The notes: generated from the letters alone by a model not told the origin. Counted from the stretch's first letter, positions 1 to 6,948 are shown. The stretch is 12,409 nt of DNA from an uncultured Eubacteriales bacterium (GCA_900317795.1 ONIF01000030.1:1-12409); one strand, 5' to 3'. A program made the numbers and translations.

Positions 1-619
1 CAAGCTGTTTCATTGTTTTCTTTAAATCTTCAAGCATTTCATTCATATTCATATATACACAGCCGATATAATTTTCTATATCTGCAACAGCATAACAAAA
101 CCTCGGATATTGAGCCTGCTTTCCGATAAGGTCAACCACATAGACCGTATCGCCTCGTTTGAGTTTCTTATAAACTTCTTTTGTACACGGAATCTTTATA
201 CGCCTGCCGTCTATATTCACTTTGGCAAAATAATTTCTTCCGCTTCCTGCCCGTTTGACAGTCATTCCGAACATTTCGGTTTCATAATACTTCAATTTGG
301 AGTATCTGCCCTTTAACACACCTTCCGCATACTCTGCCCTGCCTTTACCCGACAGTTGTTTCAGAGATTTCCATTTTTTATGCACCGATACCTGAACCGC
401 AATCAAAACGACTCCCGCTAAAATGAAAATTATACTCAGCACCAAGCCTATCAAAGAATCAAATCCATTAATGAGCAAATAAAACGCTCCGCCCATAGAT
501 AAAAATAAACCTACTGCCCCATATGAAAGGTCTTCATCATATTTAAATTCAGTACTTATAAAATTATCGAATTTATCCTGCAAAATTTTTATACCCTTTC
601 CCTCTATTTTTCTCCACAT
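1..619 (-). CDS. Small two-helix membrane protein, 3' end outside the window
   Basis: An uninterrupted reading frame starts at the ATG at 619-617 and stays open for 206 codons to the window edge, so the stop is not seen. A strong ribosome binding site, GGAGGTGAT, lies just upstream (complement of about 624-632). I do not recognise the family. The protein begins MWRKIEGKGIKILQDK, has two hydrophobic segments near residues 33-51 and 56-78, then a basic region (HKKWKSLKQ, KGR) expected on the cytoplasmic side. Residues about 110-165 look beta-rich, with a KVNIDGRRIKIPC stretch followed by LKRGDTVYVVDL, which resembles a small beta-barrel domain attached to a membrane anchor; that reading is inference. 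The C-terminal part turns helical and charged (NEMLEDLKKTMKQL). It follows tuf after a terminator and has its own promoter-like sequence, so it is probably a separate unit. Confidence 0.85.
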   Translation of the reverse strand, partial: MWRKIEGKGIKILQDKFDNFISTEFKYDEDLSYGAVGLFLSMGGAFYLLINGFDSLIGLVLSIIFILAGVVLIAVQVSVHKKWKSLKQLSGKGRAEYAEGVLKGRYSKLKYYETEMFGMTVKRAGSGRNYFAKVNIDGRRIKIPCTKEVYKKLKRGDTVYVVDLIGKQAQYPRFCYAVADIENYIGCVYMNMNEMLEDLKKTMKQL

Positions 620-652
620 TGAAATCACCTCCAAAAATAATTTGTTTTATCC

Positions 653-661
653 ATTATAACA
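653..661 (-). promoter_or_regulatory. Extended -10 promoter for the small membrane protein
   Basis: On the minus strand the sequence reads TGTTATAAT, a perfect TATAAT with the extended -10 TG one base upstream. It lies 34 bases before the ATG at 619. No good -35 hexamer is found 16-18 bases upstream, which extended -10 promoters tolerate. A small inverted repeat (ATAAG-tcgg-CTTAT, 677-690) sits where a -35 would be and might be an operator. Confidence 0.55.
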
Positions 662-753
662 AACTATTTTCATGCGATAAGTCGGCTTATTCCGATTTTA
701 TTTTAAAAAAAGTGGAGATATTTCTACAATTTGGAACACATAATTTATTGTTA

Positions 754-792
754 ATTAGAAAAGCACTCACCGTGCCGAAACACGATGAGTGC
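754..792 (-). terminator. Rho-independent terminator after tuf
   Basis: Minus-strand RNA from 792 to 763 forms a 12-bp stem, GCACTCATCGTG pairing with CACGGTGAGTGC and including one U-G pair, around the loop TTTCGG. TTTTCTAATT follows. It starts about 30 bases after the tuf stop codon and closes the str operon. Confidence 0.9.
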
Positions 793-822
793 CTAAAAAT
801 TTCTGTTTATTGAAAGAAGCGA

Positions 823-2025
823 TTATTCAAAAATCTTTGCAACAACGCCCGAACCAACTGTTCTGCCGCCCTCACGGATAGCGAAACGAAGTCCTTCTTC
901 CATAGCGATAGGAGTGATAAGTTCAACTGTCATTTCTACGTTATCGCCGGGCATACACATTTCTGTGCCTTCGGGAAGGTTGATAACACCTGTAACGTCT
1001 GTTGTTCTGAAGTAGAACTGAGGACGATAGTTGTTGAAGAAAGGAGTATGACGACCACCCTCGTCCTTAGTAAGAACATAAACCTGTCCCATGAACTTTG
1101 TGTGAGGATGAACGGAACCGGGCTTTGCAAGAACCTGTCCACGCTCGATTTCAGACTTCTGAACGCCACGGAGGAGTACACCTACGTTGTCGCCTGCTTC
1201 TGCATATTCGAGAGTTTTTCTGAACATTTCAAGACCTGTAACAACTGTTGTTCTCTTTTCGTCTGTAAGACCAACGATTTCAACCTGCTCGGAAACCTTA
1301 ATCTGACCTCTTTCAACTCTACCTGTAGCAACTGTACCACGACCTGAGATTGTGAATACGTCTTCAACAGGCATCAAGAAAGGAAGATCTGTTGTTCTTT
1401 CGGGAGTAGGAATGTACTCGTCAACAGCAGCCATGAGTTCATGAATGCACTCATATTCGGGAGCCTTGGGGTCTTTTGAATCAGAAGAAAGTGCCTGATA
1501 AGCAGAACCTCTGATGATAGGAGTATCGTCGCCCGGGAATTCGTACTCGTCAAGGAGTTCACGGATTTCCATCTCAACGAGGTCGAGAAGTTCGGGGTCA
1601 TCAACTTGGTCAGTCTTGTTCATGAATACAACGATGTAAGGAACGCCAACCTGACGTGAAAGGAGAATGTGCTCTCTTGTCTGAGGCATAGGACCGTCAG
1701 CAGCAGATACAACGAGGATAGCACCGTCCATCTGAGCAGCACCGGTGATCATGTTTTTAACATAGTCAGCATGTCCGGGGCAGTCAACGTGTGCATAGTG
1801 ACGGTTAGCTGTTTCATACTCAACGTGAGCTGTGTTGATTGTGATACCACGCTCTCTCTCTTCGGGAGCCTTATCGATATTAGCGTAATCTACGAATTCT
1901 GCATCGCCTTCAAGGTTGAGAACCTTTGTGATAGCAGCTGTAAGAGTTGTCTTGCCGTGGTCAACGTGGCCGATTGTACCAATGTTAACGTGCGGCTTGC
2001 TTCTTTCAAATTTTGCCTTTGCCAT
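823..2025 (-). CDS. tuf: Translation elongation factor Tu
   Basis: EF-Tu carries aminoacyl-tRNA to the ribosomal A site as a GTP-bound ternary complex in the cytoplasm. The 400-aa protein is full length and starts MAKAKFERSKPHVNIGTIGH. GTPase motifs are all present: GHVDHGKT at residues 19-26, the RGITIN switch region near 59-64, DCPGH at 81-85 and NKTD at 136-139, where many homologues have NKCD. Domain II follows with the GRGTVATGRVERG segment, and the protein ends in VGSGVVAKIFE. A short insertion after GSA (about residues 180-190, SSDSKDPKAPE) is common in clostridial EF-Tu. The ATG has an AGGAGG at 2035-2040 with a 9-base gap. It is the last gene of the str operon, 110 bases after fusA, with its own promoter in that gap. 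Confidence 0.98.
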   Translation of the reverse strand: MAKAKFERSKPHVNIGTIGHVDHGKTTLTAAITKVLNLEGDAEFVDYANIDKAPEERERGITINTAHVEYETANRHYAHVDCPGHADYVKNMITGAAQMDGAILVVSAADGPMPQTREHILLSRQVGVPYIVVFMNKTDQVDDPELLDLVEMEIRELLDEYEFPGDDTPIIRGSAYQALSSDSKDPKAPEYECIHELMAAVDEYIPTPERTTDLPFLMPVEDVFTISGRGTVATGRVERGQIKVSEQVEIVGLTDEKRTTVVTGLEMFRKTLEYAEAGDNVGVLLRGVQKSEIERGQVLAKPGSVHPHTKFMGQVYVLTKDEGGRHTPFFNNYRPQFYFRTTDVTGVINLPEGTEMCMPGDNVEMTVELITPIAMEEGLRFAIREGGRTVGSGVVAKIFE

Positions 2026-2066
2026 TGGAAATTACCTCCTAAATTATTTATAAGTTATAATAAGCA

Positions 2067-2109
2067 TTGCACTTGGTCTTATTTTATCAGTAACAAGACC
2101 AAATTGCAA
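2067..2109. repeat. Inverted repeat flanking the tuf -10 element
   Basis: The arms are TTGCACTTGGTCTT (2067-2080) and AAGACCAAATTGCAA (2095-2109). They pair as TTGCA plus TTGGTCTT, separated by a small bulge. The 14-base loop contains the proposed -10, and the outer arm contains the -35. On the minus strand no good U-tract follows, so it is a poor terminator for fusA. On the plus strand a T-rich run follows, but nothing is known to be transcribed that way. It may be an operator, an attenuating hairpin or chance. Confidence 0.55.
2081..2109 (-). promoter_or_regulatory. Internal promoter for tuf
   Basis: Between fusA and tuf the minus strand has TTGCAA (2109-2104), a 17-base spacer and TAAAAT (2086-2081), giving 4/6 and 5/6 matches to the sigma-A consensus. 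Transcription would start near 2074, leaving a leader of about 50 bases before tuf. This would let EF-Tu be made in excess of EF-G, as is usual in bacteria. The role is inferred from sequence only. Confidence 0.6.
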
Positions 2110-2135
2110 GCCTTTTTTAATATTTTTTTATATTA

Positions 2136-4238
2136 TCAGTCATCTTTTTTGCTGCGGGCGGAAATAATGTCATCAGCAATGCTCTTGGGAACTTCTGCAT
2201 AGGAGTCGGGCTCCATTACATACTGTCCACGTCCCTGTGTCTTGGAACGCATATCCGTTGCATAACCGAACATTTCCGAAAGCGGAACCATTGCCGTAAT
2301 TCTCTGAGCACCCGAAACAGCCTCCATACCCTGAATCATGCCACGACGTGAGTTCAAATCACCGATAACATCACCCATGTATTCTTCGGGAACTGTTACA
2401 GTCACTTTCATGATAGGTTCGAGAATTACGGGGTCTGCTTTTCTCATACCCGATTTGAATGCCATGGAAGCGGCAATTTTAAATGCCATTTCGGAGGAGT
2501 CAACTTCATGATATGAGCCGTCGTAAAGAGTAACTTTAACGTCAACTACATTGTAGCCTGCGAGTACACCCGAGAGCATTGCACCCTGAATACCTGCATC
2601 AACAGCGGGAATATACTCTTTCGGGATAGCACCGCCCACAACTGCATTAACGAATTCATAGCCCTTGCCCTGATTGGGTTCCATACGGATTTTAACATGA
2701 CCGTACTGACCTTTACCACCGGACTGTCTTGCATATTTTTCATCAACATCGGAATTTCTTCTGATAGTTTCTTTATATGCAACCTGGGGCTTACCGATAT
2801 TTGCTTCCACTTTGAATTCACGGAGAAGTCTGTCAACGATAATTTCAAGGTGAAGTTCGCCCATACCGGCAATAATTGTCTGACCTGTTTCCTCGTCTGT
2901 ATAAGCCTTGAAAGTCGGGTCTTCTTCTGCAAGCTTTGCAAGAGCGATACCCATTTTTTCTTGACCTGCTTTGGTCTTAGGCTCGATAGCCACACGGATA
3001 ACAGGATCCGGGAATTCCATTGATTCCAATATAACAGGGTGATTCTGGTCACACAGAGTATCACCTGTTGTTGTATTTTTAAGACCTACCGCAGCAGCAA
3101 TATCGCCTGCATAAACAGTATCAATATCCTGTCTTTGATTGGCGTGCATCTGAAGAATTCTTCCGATACGCTCGGTATTGTCTTTGGTTGAGTTGTAAAC
3201 CTGAGAACCTGCATTGAGAGTACCTGCATAAACTCTGAAGAAGCAGAGCTTACCAACATAGGGGTCTGTTGCAATCTTGAATGCAAGAGCTGCAAAAGGC
3301 TCGCTGTCAGATGAGGGAACTTCCACTTCTTCTTCTGTATCGGGATTGATACCCTTGATAGCGGGTACGTCAACAGGTGACGGCATATAATCCACGATAG
3401 CGTCAAGAAGTTTCTGAACGCCCTTATTTCTGTAAGAAGTACCGCAGGTTACAGGTACCATTGTATTGTCAATCGTTGACTGACGGATAACTCTCTTGAT
3501 TTCCTCGACAGTAGGTTCTTCACCCTCGAAGAATTTCTCCATGAGTTCTTCGTCCTGTTCACAAACGTGTTCAATGAGTTCGTCATGGTATTTCTGAGCA
3601 AGCTCTTTCATATCCTCGGGAATTTCTTCAACCTTCATATCCTTGCCCAAATCATCATAATAGATGTCTGCATTCATTTCAACGAGGTCGATAATGCCCC
3701 TGAACGTTTCCTCAGAGCCGATAGGCAGCTGAATCGGAACAGCGTTGCATTTCAGACGGTCTTTCATCATGCCTACTACATTATAGAAGTCTGCACCCAT
3801 AATATCCATCTTGTTTACATATACCATACGGGGAACTCTGTATTTATCAGCCTGACGCCAAACGGTTTCAGACTGAGGTTCAACGCCGCCCTTTGCACAG
3901 AGGACAGTTACTGAGCCGTCAAGTACACGAAGTGAACGCTCAACTTCAACTGTAAAGTCAACGTGTCCGGGGGTGTCGATGATGTTTATACGGTGCTTAC
4001 CCTTATCGTTATTGCTGCCCGACCAGAAGCAAGTGGTCGCAGCAGATGTAATGGTAATACCTCTTTCCTTTTCCTGAGCCATCCAGTCCATAACAGATGC
4101 ACCCTCGTGAGTTTCACCCATTTTGTAACTTACGCCCGTATAGAAAAGGATACGTTCTGTTGTTGTAGTTTTACCGGCATCGATGTGAGCCATGATACCG
4201 ATATTTCGTGTCATTTCAAGTGATACTTGCCTTCCCAT
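2136..4238 (-). CDS. fusA: Translation elongation factor G
   Basis: EF-G is the GTPase that drives translocation of tRNA and mRNA after peptide-bond formation, and with ribosome recycling factor splits post-termination ribosomes. The 700-aa protein is full length for the family. G-domain motifs are AHIDAGKT (residues 17-24), RGITITSA (59-66), DTPGH (88-92) and NKMD (142-145). Domain IV is recognisable by GGKGQYGHVKIRMEP, and the C-terminal domain by the SRRGMIQGM and GYATDMRSKTQGRGQY segments. A short insert rich in Ser, Asn, Gly and Lys (about residues 72-82) precedes HRINIIDTPG. The ATG at 4238 has AAGGAGG at 4248-4254, nine bases away. It is the third gene of the str operon, 44 bases after rpsG, and ends in KKDD. 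Confidence 0.98.
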   Translation of the reverse strand: MGRQVSLEMTRNIGIMAHIDAGKTTTTERILFYTGVSYKMGETHEGASVMDWMAQEKERGITITSAATTCFWSGSNNDKGKHRINIIDTPGHVDFTVEVERSLRVLDGSVTVLCAKGGVEPQSETVWRQADKYRVPRMVYVNKMDIMGADFYNVVGMMKDRLKCNAVPIQLPIGSEETFRGIIDLVEMNADIYYDDLGKDMKVEEIPEDMKELAQKYHDELIEHVCEQDEELMEKFFEGEEPTVEEIKRVIRQSTIDNTMVPVTCGTSYRNKGVQKLLDAIVDYMPSPVDVPAIKGINPDTEEEVEVPSSDSEPFAALAFKIATDPYVGKLCFFRVYAGTLNAGSQVYNSTKDNTERIGRILQMHANQRQDIDTVYAGDIAAAVGLKNTTTGDTLCDQNHPVILESMEFPDPVIRVAIEPKTKAGQEKMGIALAKLAEEDPTFKAYTDEETGQTIIAGMGELHLEIIVDRLLREFKVEANIGKPQVAYKETIRRNSDVDEKYARQSGGKGQYGHVKIRMEPNQGKGYEFVNAVVGGAIPKEYIPAVDAGIQGAMLSGVLAGYNVVDVKVTLYDGSYHEVDSSEMAFKIAASMAFKSGMRKADPVILEPIMKVTVTVPEEYMGDVIGDLNSRRGMIQGMEAVSGAQRITAMVPLSEMFGYATDMRSKTQGRGQYVMEPDSYAEVPKSIADDIISARSKKDD

Positions 4239-4260
4239 TCTTCATTTCCTCCTTGTTTAG

Positions 4261-4277
4261 ACGGCACACAATGCCGT
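4261..4277 (-). other. Small hairpin between rpsG and fusA
   Basis: The minus-strand RNA reads ACGGCA-ttgtg-TGCCGT, a perfect 6-bp stem with a 5-base loop. It lies 5 bases after the rpsG stop and 6 bases before the fusA ribosome binding site. No U-tract follows, so it is not a terminator. It could influence fusA translation or protect a processed mRNA end; neither is shown. Confidence 0.5.
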
Positions 4278-4282
4278 TTATA

Positions 4283-4753
4283 TTACCATCTGTAGTGAGC
4301 GAATGCCTTGTTAGCCTCAGCCATTCTGTGTGTTTCATCACATTTCTTTGCAGCTCCGCCTACACCGTTGACAGCATCAAGGATTTCTCCGGCAAGTCTT
4401 TCTTTCATTGTCTTTTCGGATCTGAGTCTTGAATATCTTGAAATCCATCTCAGACCAAGTGTCTGTCTTCTTTCGGGGCGAACCTCCATAGGTACCTGAT
4501 AGGTAGCACCGCCCACACGGCGAGCCTTTACCTCAAGAGTAGGCATTACTCGCTCCATAGCCTGCTCGAATACTTCAAGCGGCTCTTTGCCTGTTTTTGT
4601 ATTTACAATCTCGAATGCACCGTAAACGATTTTCTGTGCAACGCCCTTTTTACCGTCATACATGATGTTGTTGATAAGACGGGTAACAAGCTTTGAGTTG
4701 TAAACCGGATCGGGCAAAACATCACGTTTTGCAACATTACCTCTTCTTGGCAC
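4283..4753 (-). CDS. rpsG: Ribosomal protein S7 (30S subunit)
   Basis: S7 binds the 3' major domain of 16S rRNA, nucleates assembly of the 30S head and contacts tRNA at the E site. With the GTG at 4753-4751 as start, the protein is 156 aa, the usual bacterial S7 length, and begins (M)PRRGNVAKRDVLPDP. The frame is open six codons further to 4771, but that extension (KEGSK) is the ribosome binding site itself: AAGGAGGG at 4761-4768, seven bases from the GTG. Family segments include PDPVYNSKLVTRLIN, GKKGVAQKIVY, RRVGGATYQVP, RWI and the C-terminal MAEANKAFAHYRW. It is the second gene of the str operon, 159 bases after rpsL. In E. coli S7 represses its own operon from the rpsL-rpsG gap; whether that holds here cannot be seen. 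Confidence 0.97.
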   Translation of the reverse strand: MPRRGNVAKRDVLPDPVYNSKLVTRLINNIMYDGKKGVAQKIVYGAFEIVNTKTGKEPLEVFEQAMERVMPTLEVKARRVGGATYQVPMEVRPERRQTLGLRWISRYSRLRSEKTMKERLAGEILDAVNGVGGAAKKCDETHRMAEANKAFAHYRW

Positions 4754-4912
4754 TTTACTTCCCTCCTTCACATAAAGGTGATTTCATCGGTACTCGAAAG
4801 GATATTTTTCTTCCGCTGTGCGTACAGAGGTTTATATATATATCAAAATACATCTCTGTATCACATTATCAATAAAAATCCTATCGGAACATCTTCGCTT
4901 TAAGTCAGCGAA
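4754..4912 (-). other. Gap between rpsL and rpsG
   Basis: This 159-base gap has no reading frame of note. In transcription order it contains TTCGCT-gacttaa-AGCGAA, a 6-bp hairpin right after the rpsL stop. Next comes TTGATA, a 16-base spacer and TATTTT (about 4851-4877), a weak promoter-like pair. A stem ACAGAG/CTCTGT then encloses an AT-rich run with TATATATATA. The rpsG ribosome binding site is at the end. None of these is strong alone. Confidence 0.4.
4761..4768 (-). promoter_or_regulatory. Ribosome binding site that fixes the rpsG start
   Basis: The minus strand reads AAGGAGGG, seven bases before the GTG at 4753. Because it lies inside the upstream extension of the frame, the GTG at 4771 cannot be the start served by it. 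Confidence 0.9.
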
Positions 4913-5335
4913 TTACTTTTTACCTGCTTTTGGACGCTTTGCACCGTACTTAGAACGAGCCTGCATACGTTTTGCAACACCCTGTGCGTCAAGTGTACCA
5001 CGAATGATGTGATAACGTACACCAGGAAGATCCTTAACACGTCCGCCTCTGATAAGAACAACGCTATGTTCCTGCAGGTTATGACCTACACCGGGTATAT
5101 AAGAAGTAACTTCGATACCGTTGGAAAGTCTTACTCTGGCAATCTTTCTGATAGCTGAGTTAGGCTTTTTAGGTGTAGCTGTTTTTACAGCTGTGCAAAC
5201 TCCTCTTTTCTGGGGAGAATTCTGGTCGATAGCTCTGCGTTTTTTAGAGTTCCAGCCTTTGAGAAGTGCAGGAGCTTTTGCTTTTTTCTCTGAAACTTCT
5301 CTGCCCTTGCGAACCAGTTGGTTAAACGTTGGCAA
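4913..5335 (-). CDS. rpsL: Ribosomal protein S12 (30S subunit)
   Basis: S12 sits at the 30S decoding centre, helps set decoding accuracy and is the classical streptomycin-resistance locus. The 140-aa protein begins PTFNQLVRKGREVSEKK after the initiator and ends RSKYGAKRPKAGKK; it is the longer S12 form of many Gram-positive bacteria. Key segments are SPQKRGVC (40-47), TPKKPNSA (54-61), GHNLQEHS (84-91) and GRVKDLPGVRYH (98-109). The lysines in TPKKPNS and GRVKDLP are the usual streptomycin-sensitive residues. The start codon is TTG (5335-5333), nine bases after AAGGAGG. An ATG five bases upstream is out of frame and opens a 51-codon frame. It is the first gene of the str operon, behind a near-consensus promoter and a leader of about 118 bases. 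Confidence 0.97.
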   Translation of the reverse strand: MPTFNQLVRKGREVSEKKAKAPALLKGWNSKKRRAIDQNSPQKRGVCTAVKTATPKKPNSAIRKIARVRLSNGIEVTSYIPGVGHNLQEHSVVLIRGGRVKDLPGVRYHIIRGTLDAQGVAKRMQARSKYGAKRPKAGKK

Positions 5336-5344
5336 TTCATTGCA

Positions 5345-5351
5345 CCTCCTT
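5345..5351 (-). promoter_or_regulatory. Ribosome binding site of rpsL
   Basis: AAGGAGG on the minus strand is nine bases from the TTG start of rpsL and only four from an out-of-frame ATG at 5340-5338. The nine-base spacing favours TTG. Confidence 0.85.
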
Positions 5352-5460
5352 GCTCAAAATATATGGAACATTGTCATAAAAAAACTTCAACCCTTTTTTG
5401 AGATATATCCATCTTTCACAACAACCCTATCCCATGCAGACACACCGCCTGCAATTTTTG

Positions 5461-5490
5461 ATTATAGCATACTTTTATACAATTTGTCAA
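5461..5490 (-). promoter_or_regulatory. Main str operon promoter
   Basis: The minus strand has TTGACA (5490-5485), an 18-base AT-rich spacer and TATAAT (5466-5461). Both hexamers match the sigma-A consensus perfectly. Transcription should start near 5454, about 118 bases before rpsL. The strength fits a ribosomal protein operon. Confidence 0.9.
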
Positions 5491-5523
5491 CTGTTTTTTT
5501 GAGATATTTCACGGCATGAAAGC

Positions 5524-5552
5524 AAAAAAACAGGGCAAATCATTCCGCCCTG
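5524..5552 (-). terminator. Terminator overlapping the end of the membrane protein gene
   Basis: Minus-strand CAGGGC (5552-5547) pairs with GCCCTG (5536-5531) around a 10-base loop, and seven T follow (5530-5524). The first arm lies in the last codons of the preceding gene and its TGA stop is in the loop. It separates this unit from the str promoter 34 bases downstream. Confidence 0.85.
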
Positions 5553-6265
5553 CTTTCGTATGTATAGTTCATTTGAACTTTGTCAGCCTTGTTATTGACT
5601 GCCGTGTAACACTTGTTTGAAAAATAAAACAACATCATATCAATCCAAACTTCCAATACGTACAATCCCAACATACACATATCAAAAATGGGAGTTTGGG
5701 ATTGAAAAGCCACAACAAGTGTCAGGCATAATCCCGCATAAAACAACTTCAATAAAAACGATACAAACGAACTTACTTGAAACAAAATAAACCCTTTTCT
5801 GATATTTTCGCCCGTTGAAAGCGTTTTTATGAGAGAAGAAGATGACACCGAAACAGACGATAATTTCAAAAATATCATAAACGGCACACCGAAAAAAGAC
5901 ACAACCGTTAAAAAATGGTCTGTAATATTCGCAAAAACGGAGTAAACGGAATATCCCAGAAACAACACGGCAAATATCAATGAAACGGCTTTTATGATTT
6001 TCAATATTTTTCGCATATCTCCGTTATCATTTTTAGCCTGTCGGAATACTGCAATACCCGATACCGCAAAAAACACCCTTAAAAATGCCTGTATCATACA
6101 GATAACTGCATTTAATAAATAAGGCACATTGAGATATGCCGAATGGTGTCTTATAAACGAATAACCGCCAATCACCGAAAGTGAAACCGCTGATGCAAAT
6201 AACAAAAAAATCAATACAACCATTGATTGCGATTTAAAAACATAATTTAACCTTTGTTTTACCAT
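5540..6265 (-). CDS. Six-helix integral membrane protein of unknown function
   Basis: This 241-aa protein is almost wholly hydrophobic, with likely membrane helices near residues 14-35, 46-75, 89-113, 118-137, 159-187 and 193-216. It begins with a short basic stretch (MVKQRLNYVFKSQ) and ends in a polar tail (NNKADKVQMNYTYESRAE). I do not recognise a family or a catalytic motif. The frame is open three codons further to a GTG at 6274, but GGAGG lies only two bases before that GTG and 11 before the ATG at 6265, so the ATG is preferred. The second loop (RQAKNDNGDMRK) and the Ser-rich SVSVSSSSLIKTLSTGENIRK stretch, split here by a membrane edge, are the main polar regions. It lies 68 bases after lexA with a hairpin between, so it may share lexA transcripts. 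No separate promoter is evident. Confidence 0.85.
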   Translation of the reverse strand: MVKQRLNYVFKSQSMVVLIFLLFASAVSLSVIGGYSFIRHHSAYLNVPYLLNAVICMIQAFLRVFFAVSGIAVFRQAKNDNGDMRKILKIIKAVSLIFAVLFLGYSVYSVFANITDHFLTVVSFFGVPFMIFLKLSSVSVSSSSLIKTLSTGENIRKGFILFQVSSFVSFLLKLFYAGLCLTLVVAFQSQTPIFDMCMLGLYVLEVWIDMMLFYFSNKCYTAVNNKADKVQMNYTYESRAE

Positions 6266-6292
6266 TTTTTGCACTTCCTCCAGCTAAATTTA

Positions 6293-6322
6293 AACGGCAA
6301 ATACAAAACTGTACCTGCCGTT
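6293..6322 (-). terminator. Hairpin after lexA, possible weak terminator
   Basis: Minus-strand RNA AACGGCAGGTACA pairs with TGTATTTGCCGTT around the loop GTTT, a 13-bp stem with two G-U pairs. Those pairs form only in the minus-strand transcript; the plus strand would have A-C mismatches. The tail TAAATTT is only partly U-rich, so it may terminate inefficiently or act as a processing or stability element between lexA and the membrane protein gene. Confidence 0.55.
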
Positions 6323-6333
6323 CTTAGTTTATT

Positions 6334-6927
6334 TCAGAATTCCCTGTACAATGAGATGACTTTTCCGAGAATGACAAGTTCATCTGTTATGATAGGCTCA
6401 AATTCGGGATTATGAGGCTGTAAACGGAAATGTCCGTCTTCTTTATAAAAACTCTTTACAGTTGACTCGTCACCTATGAGTGCAACCACTATATCACCGT
6501 TTTTAGCCGAACTTTTCTTTTCACATACAACAATATCACCGTCAAGTATGCCTATGTCCTTCATGCTTTCGCCCGACACCCTCAATGCAAACAATTTTTT
6601 ATCCGCTGCCTTTGACGACATGAACGGCACATATCCCGATATATCTTCAAATGCATATATCGGCTCTCCTGCCGTGACTTTTCCGAGAATGGGAACTGCC
6701 ATTGTAGATTCCACGCCTGCTATTTTCAAGGAACGGTGCTTTTTATCACGGGAAATATAGCCTTTTCTTTCGAGTGTCCTCAAATGCGAATGCACGGTTG
6801 ACGTTGACGACAAGCCCGTATCATCACATATTTCCCTTACCGTAGGCGTTATGCCGTTTGCAATAAACTTTTTTATGCTTTCATATACGACTTTCTGACA
6901 TTTTGACATTTCTCTGCTGTTTTTCAT
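6334..6927 (-). CDS. lexA: LexA, SOS-response repressor and self-cleaving protease
   Basis: LexA represses DNA-damage genes and cleaves itself when RecA filaments form. The 197-aa protein has the usual size. The N-terminal winged helix-turn-helix covers about residues 8-70, with TPTVREICDDTGLSSTSTVH and HLRTLERKGYI. The self-cleavage site is Ala86-Gly87 in LGKVTAGEP. The peptidase S24 domain has the catalytic Ser121 in RVSGESM and Lys158 in STVKSF, so it should be able to cleave itself. The start is the ATG at 6927, five bases after GGTGAT, a weak ribosome binding site. An extended -10 promoter lies just upstream, giving a very short leader. I see no Gram-positive SOS box (CGAAC-N4-GTTCG type) upstream, which is odd for a gene that normally represses itself. 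Confidence 0.96.
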   Translation of the reverse strand: MKNSREMSKCQKVVYESIKKFIANGITPTVREICDDTGLSSTSTVHSHLRTLERKGYISRDKKHRSLKIAGVESTMAVPILGKVTAGEPIYAFEDISGYVPFMSSKAADKKLFALRVSGESMKDIGILDGDIVVCEKKSSAKNGDIVVALIGDESTVKSFYKEDGHFRLQPHNPEFEPIITDELVILGKVISLYREF

Positions 6928-6948
6928 AACACATCACCGCTTTTTTTC

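Noticed and set aside
2067..2130. Plus-strand terminator between tuf and fusA
   Set aside because: The inverted repeat is followed by T-rich sequence on the plus strand, but no plus-strand gene exists to terminate, and the same bases make a good minus-strand promoter.
1669..2202. Plus-strand gene of 177 codons
   Set aside because: It lies antisense across tuf and the end of fusA, both certain genes, and its product looks like nothing recognisable.
4754..4771. Six-residue N-terminal extension of S7
   Set aside because: The extension is encoded by the ribosome binding site of rpsG; the GTG at 4753 gives the canonical 156-aa protein.
4913..5335. Streptomycin-resistance change in S12
   Set aside because: The lysines in TPKKPNS and GRVKDLP are the ordinary sensitive residues.
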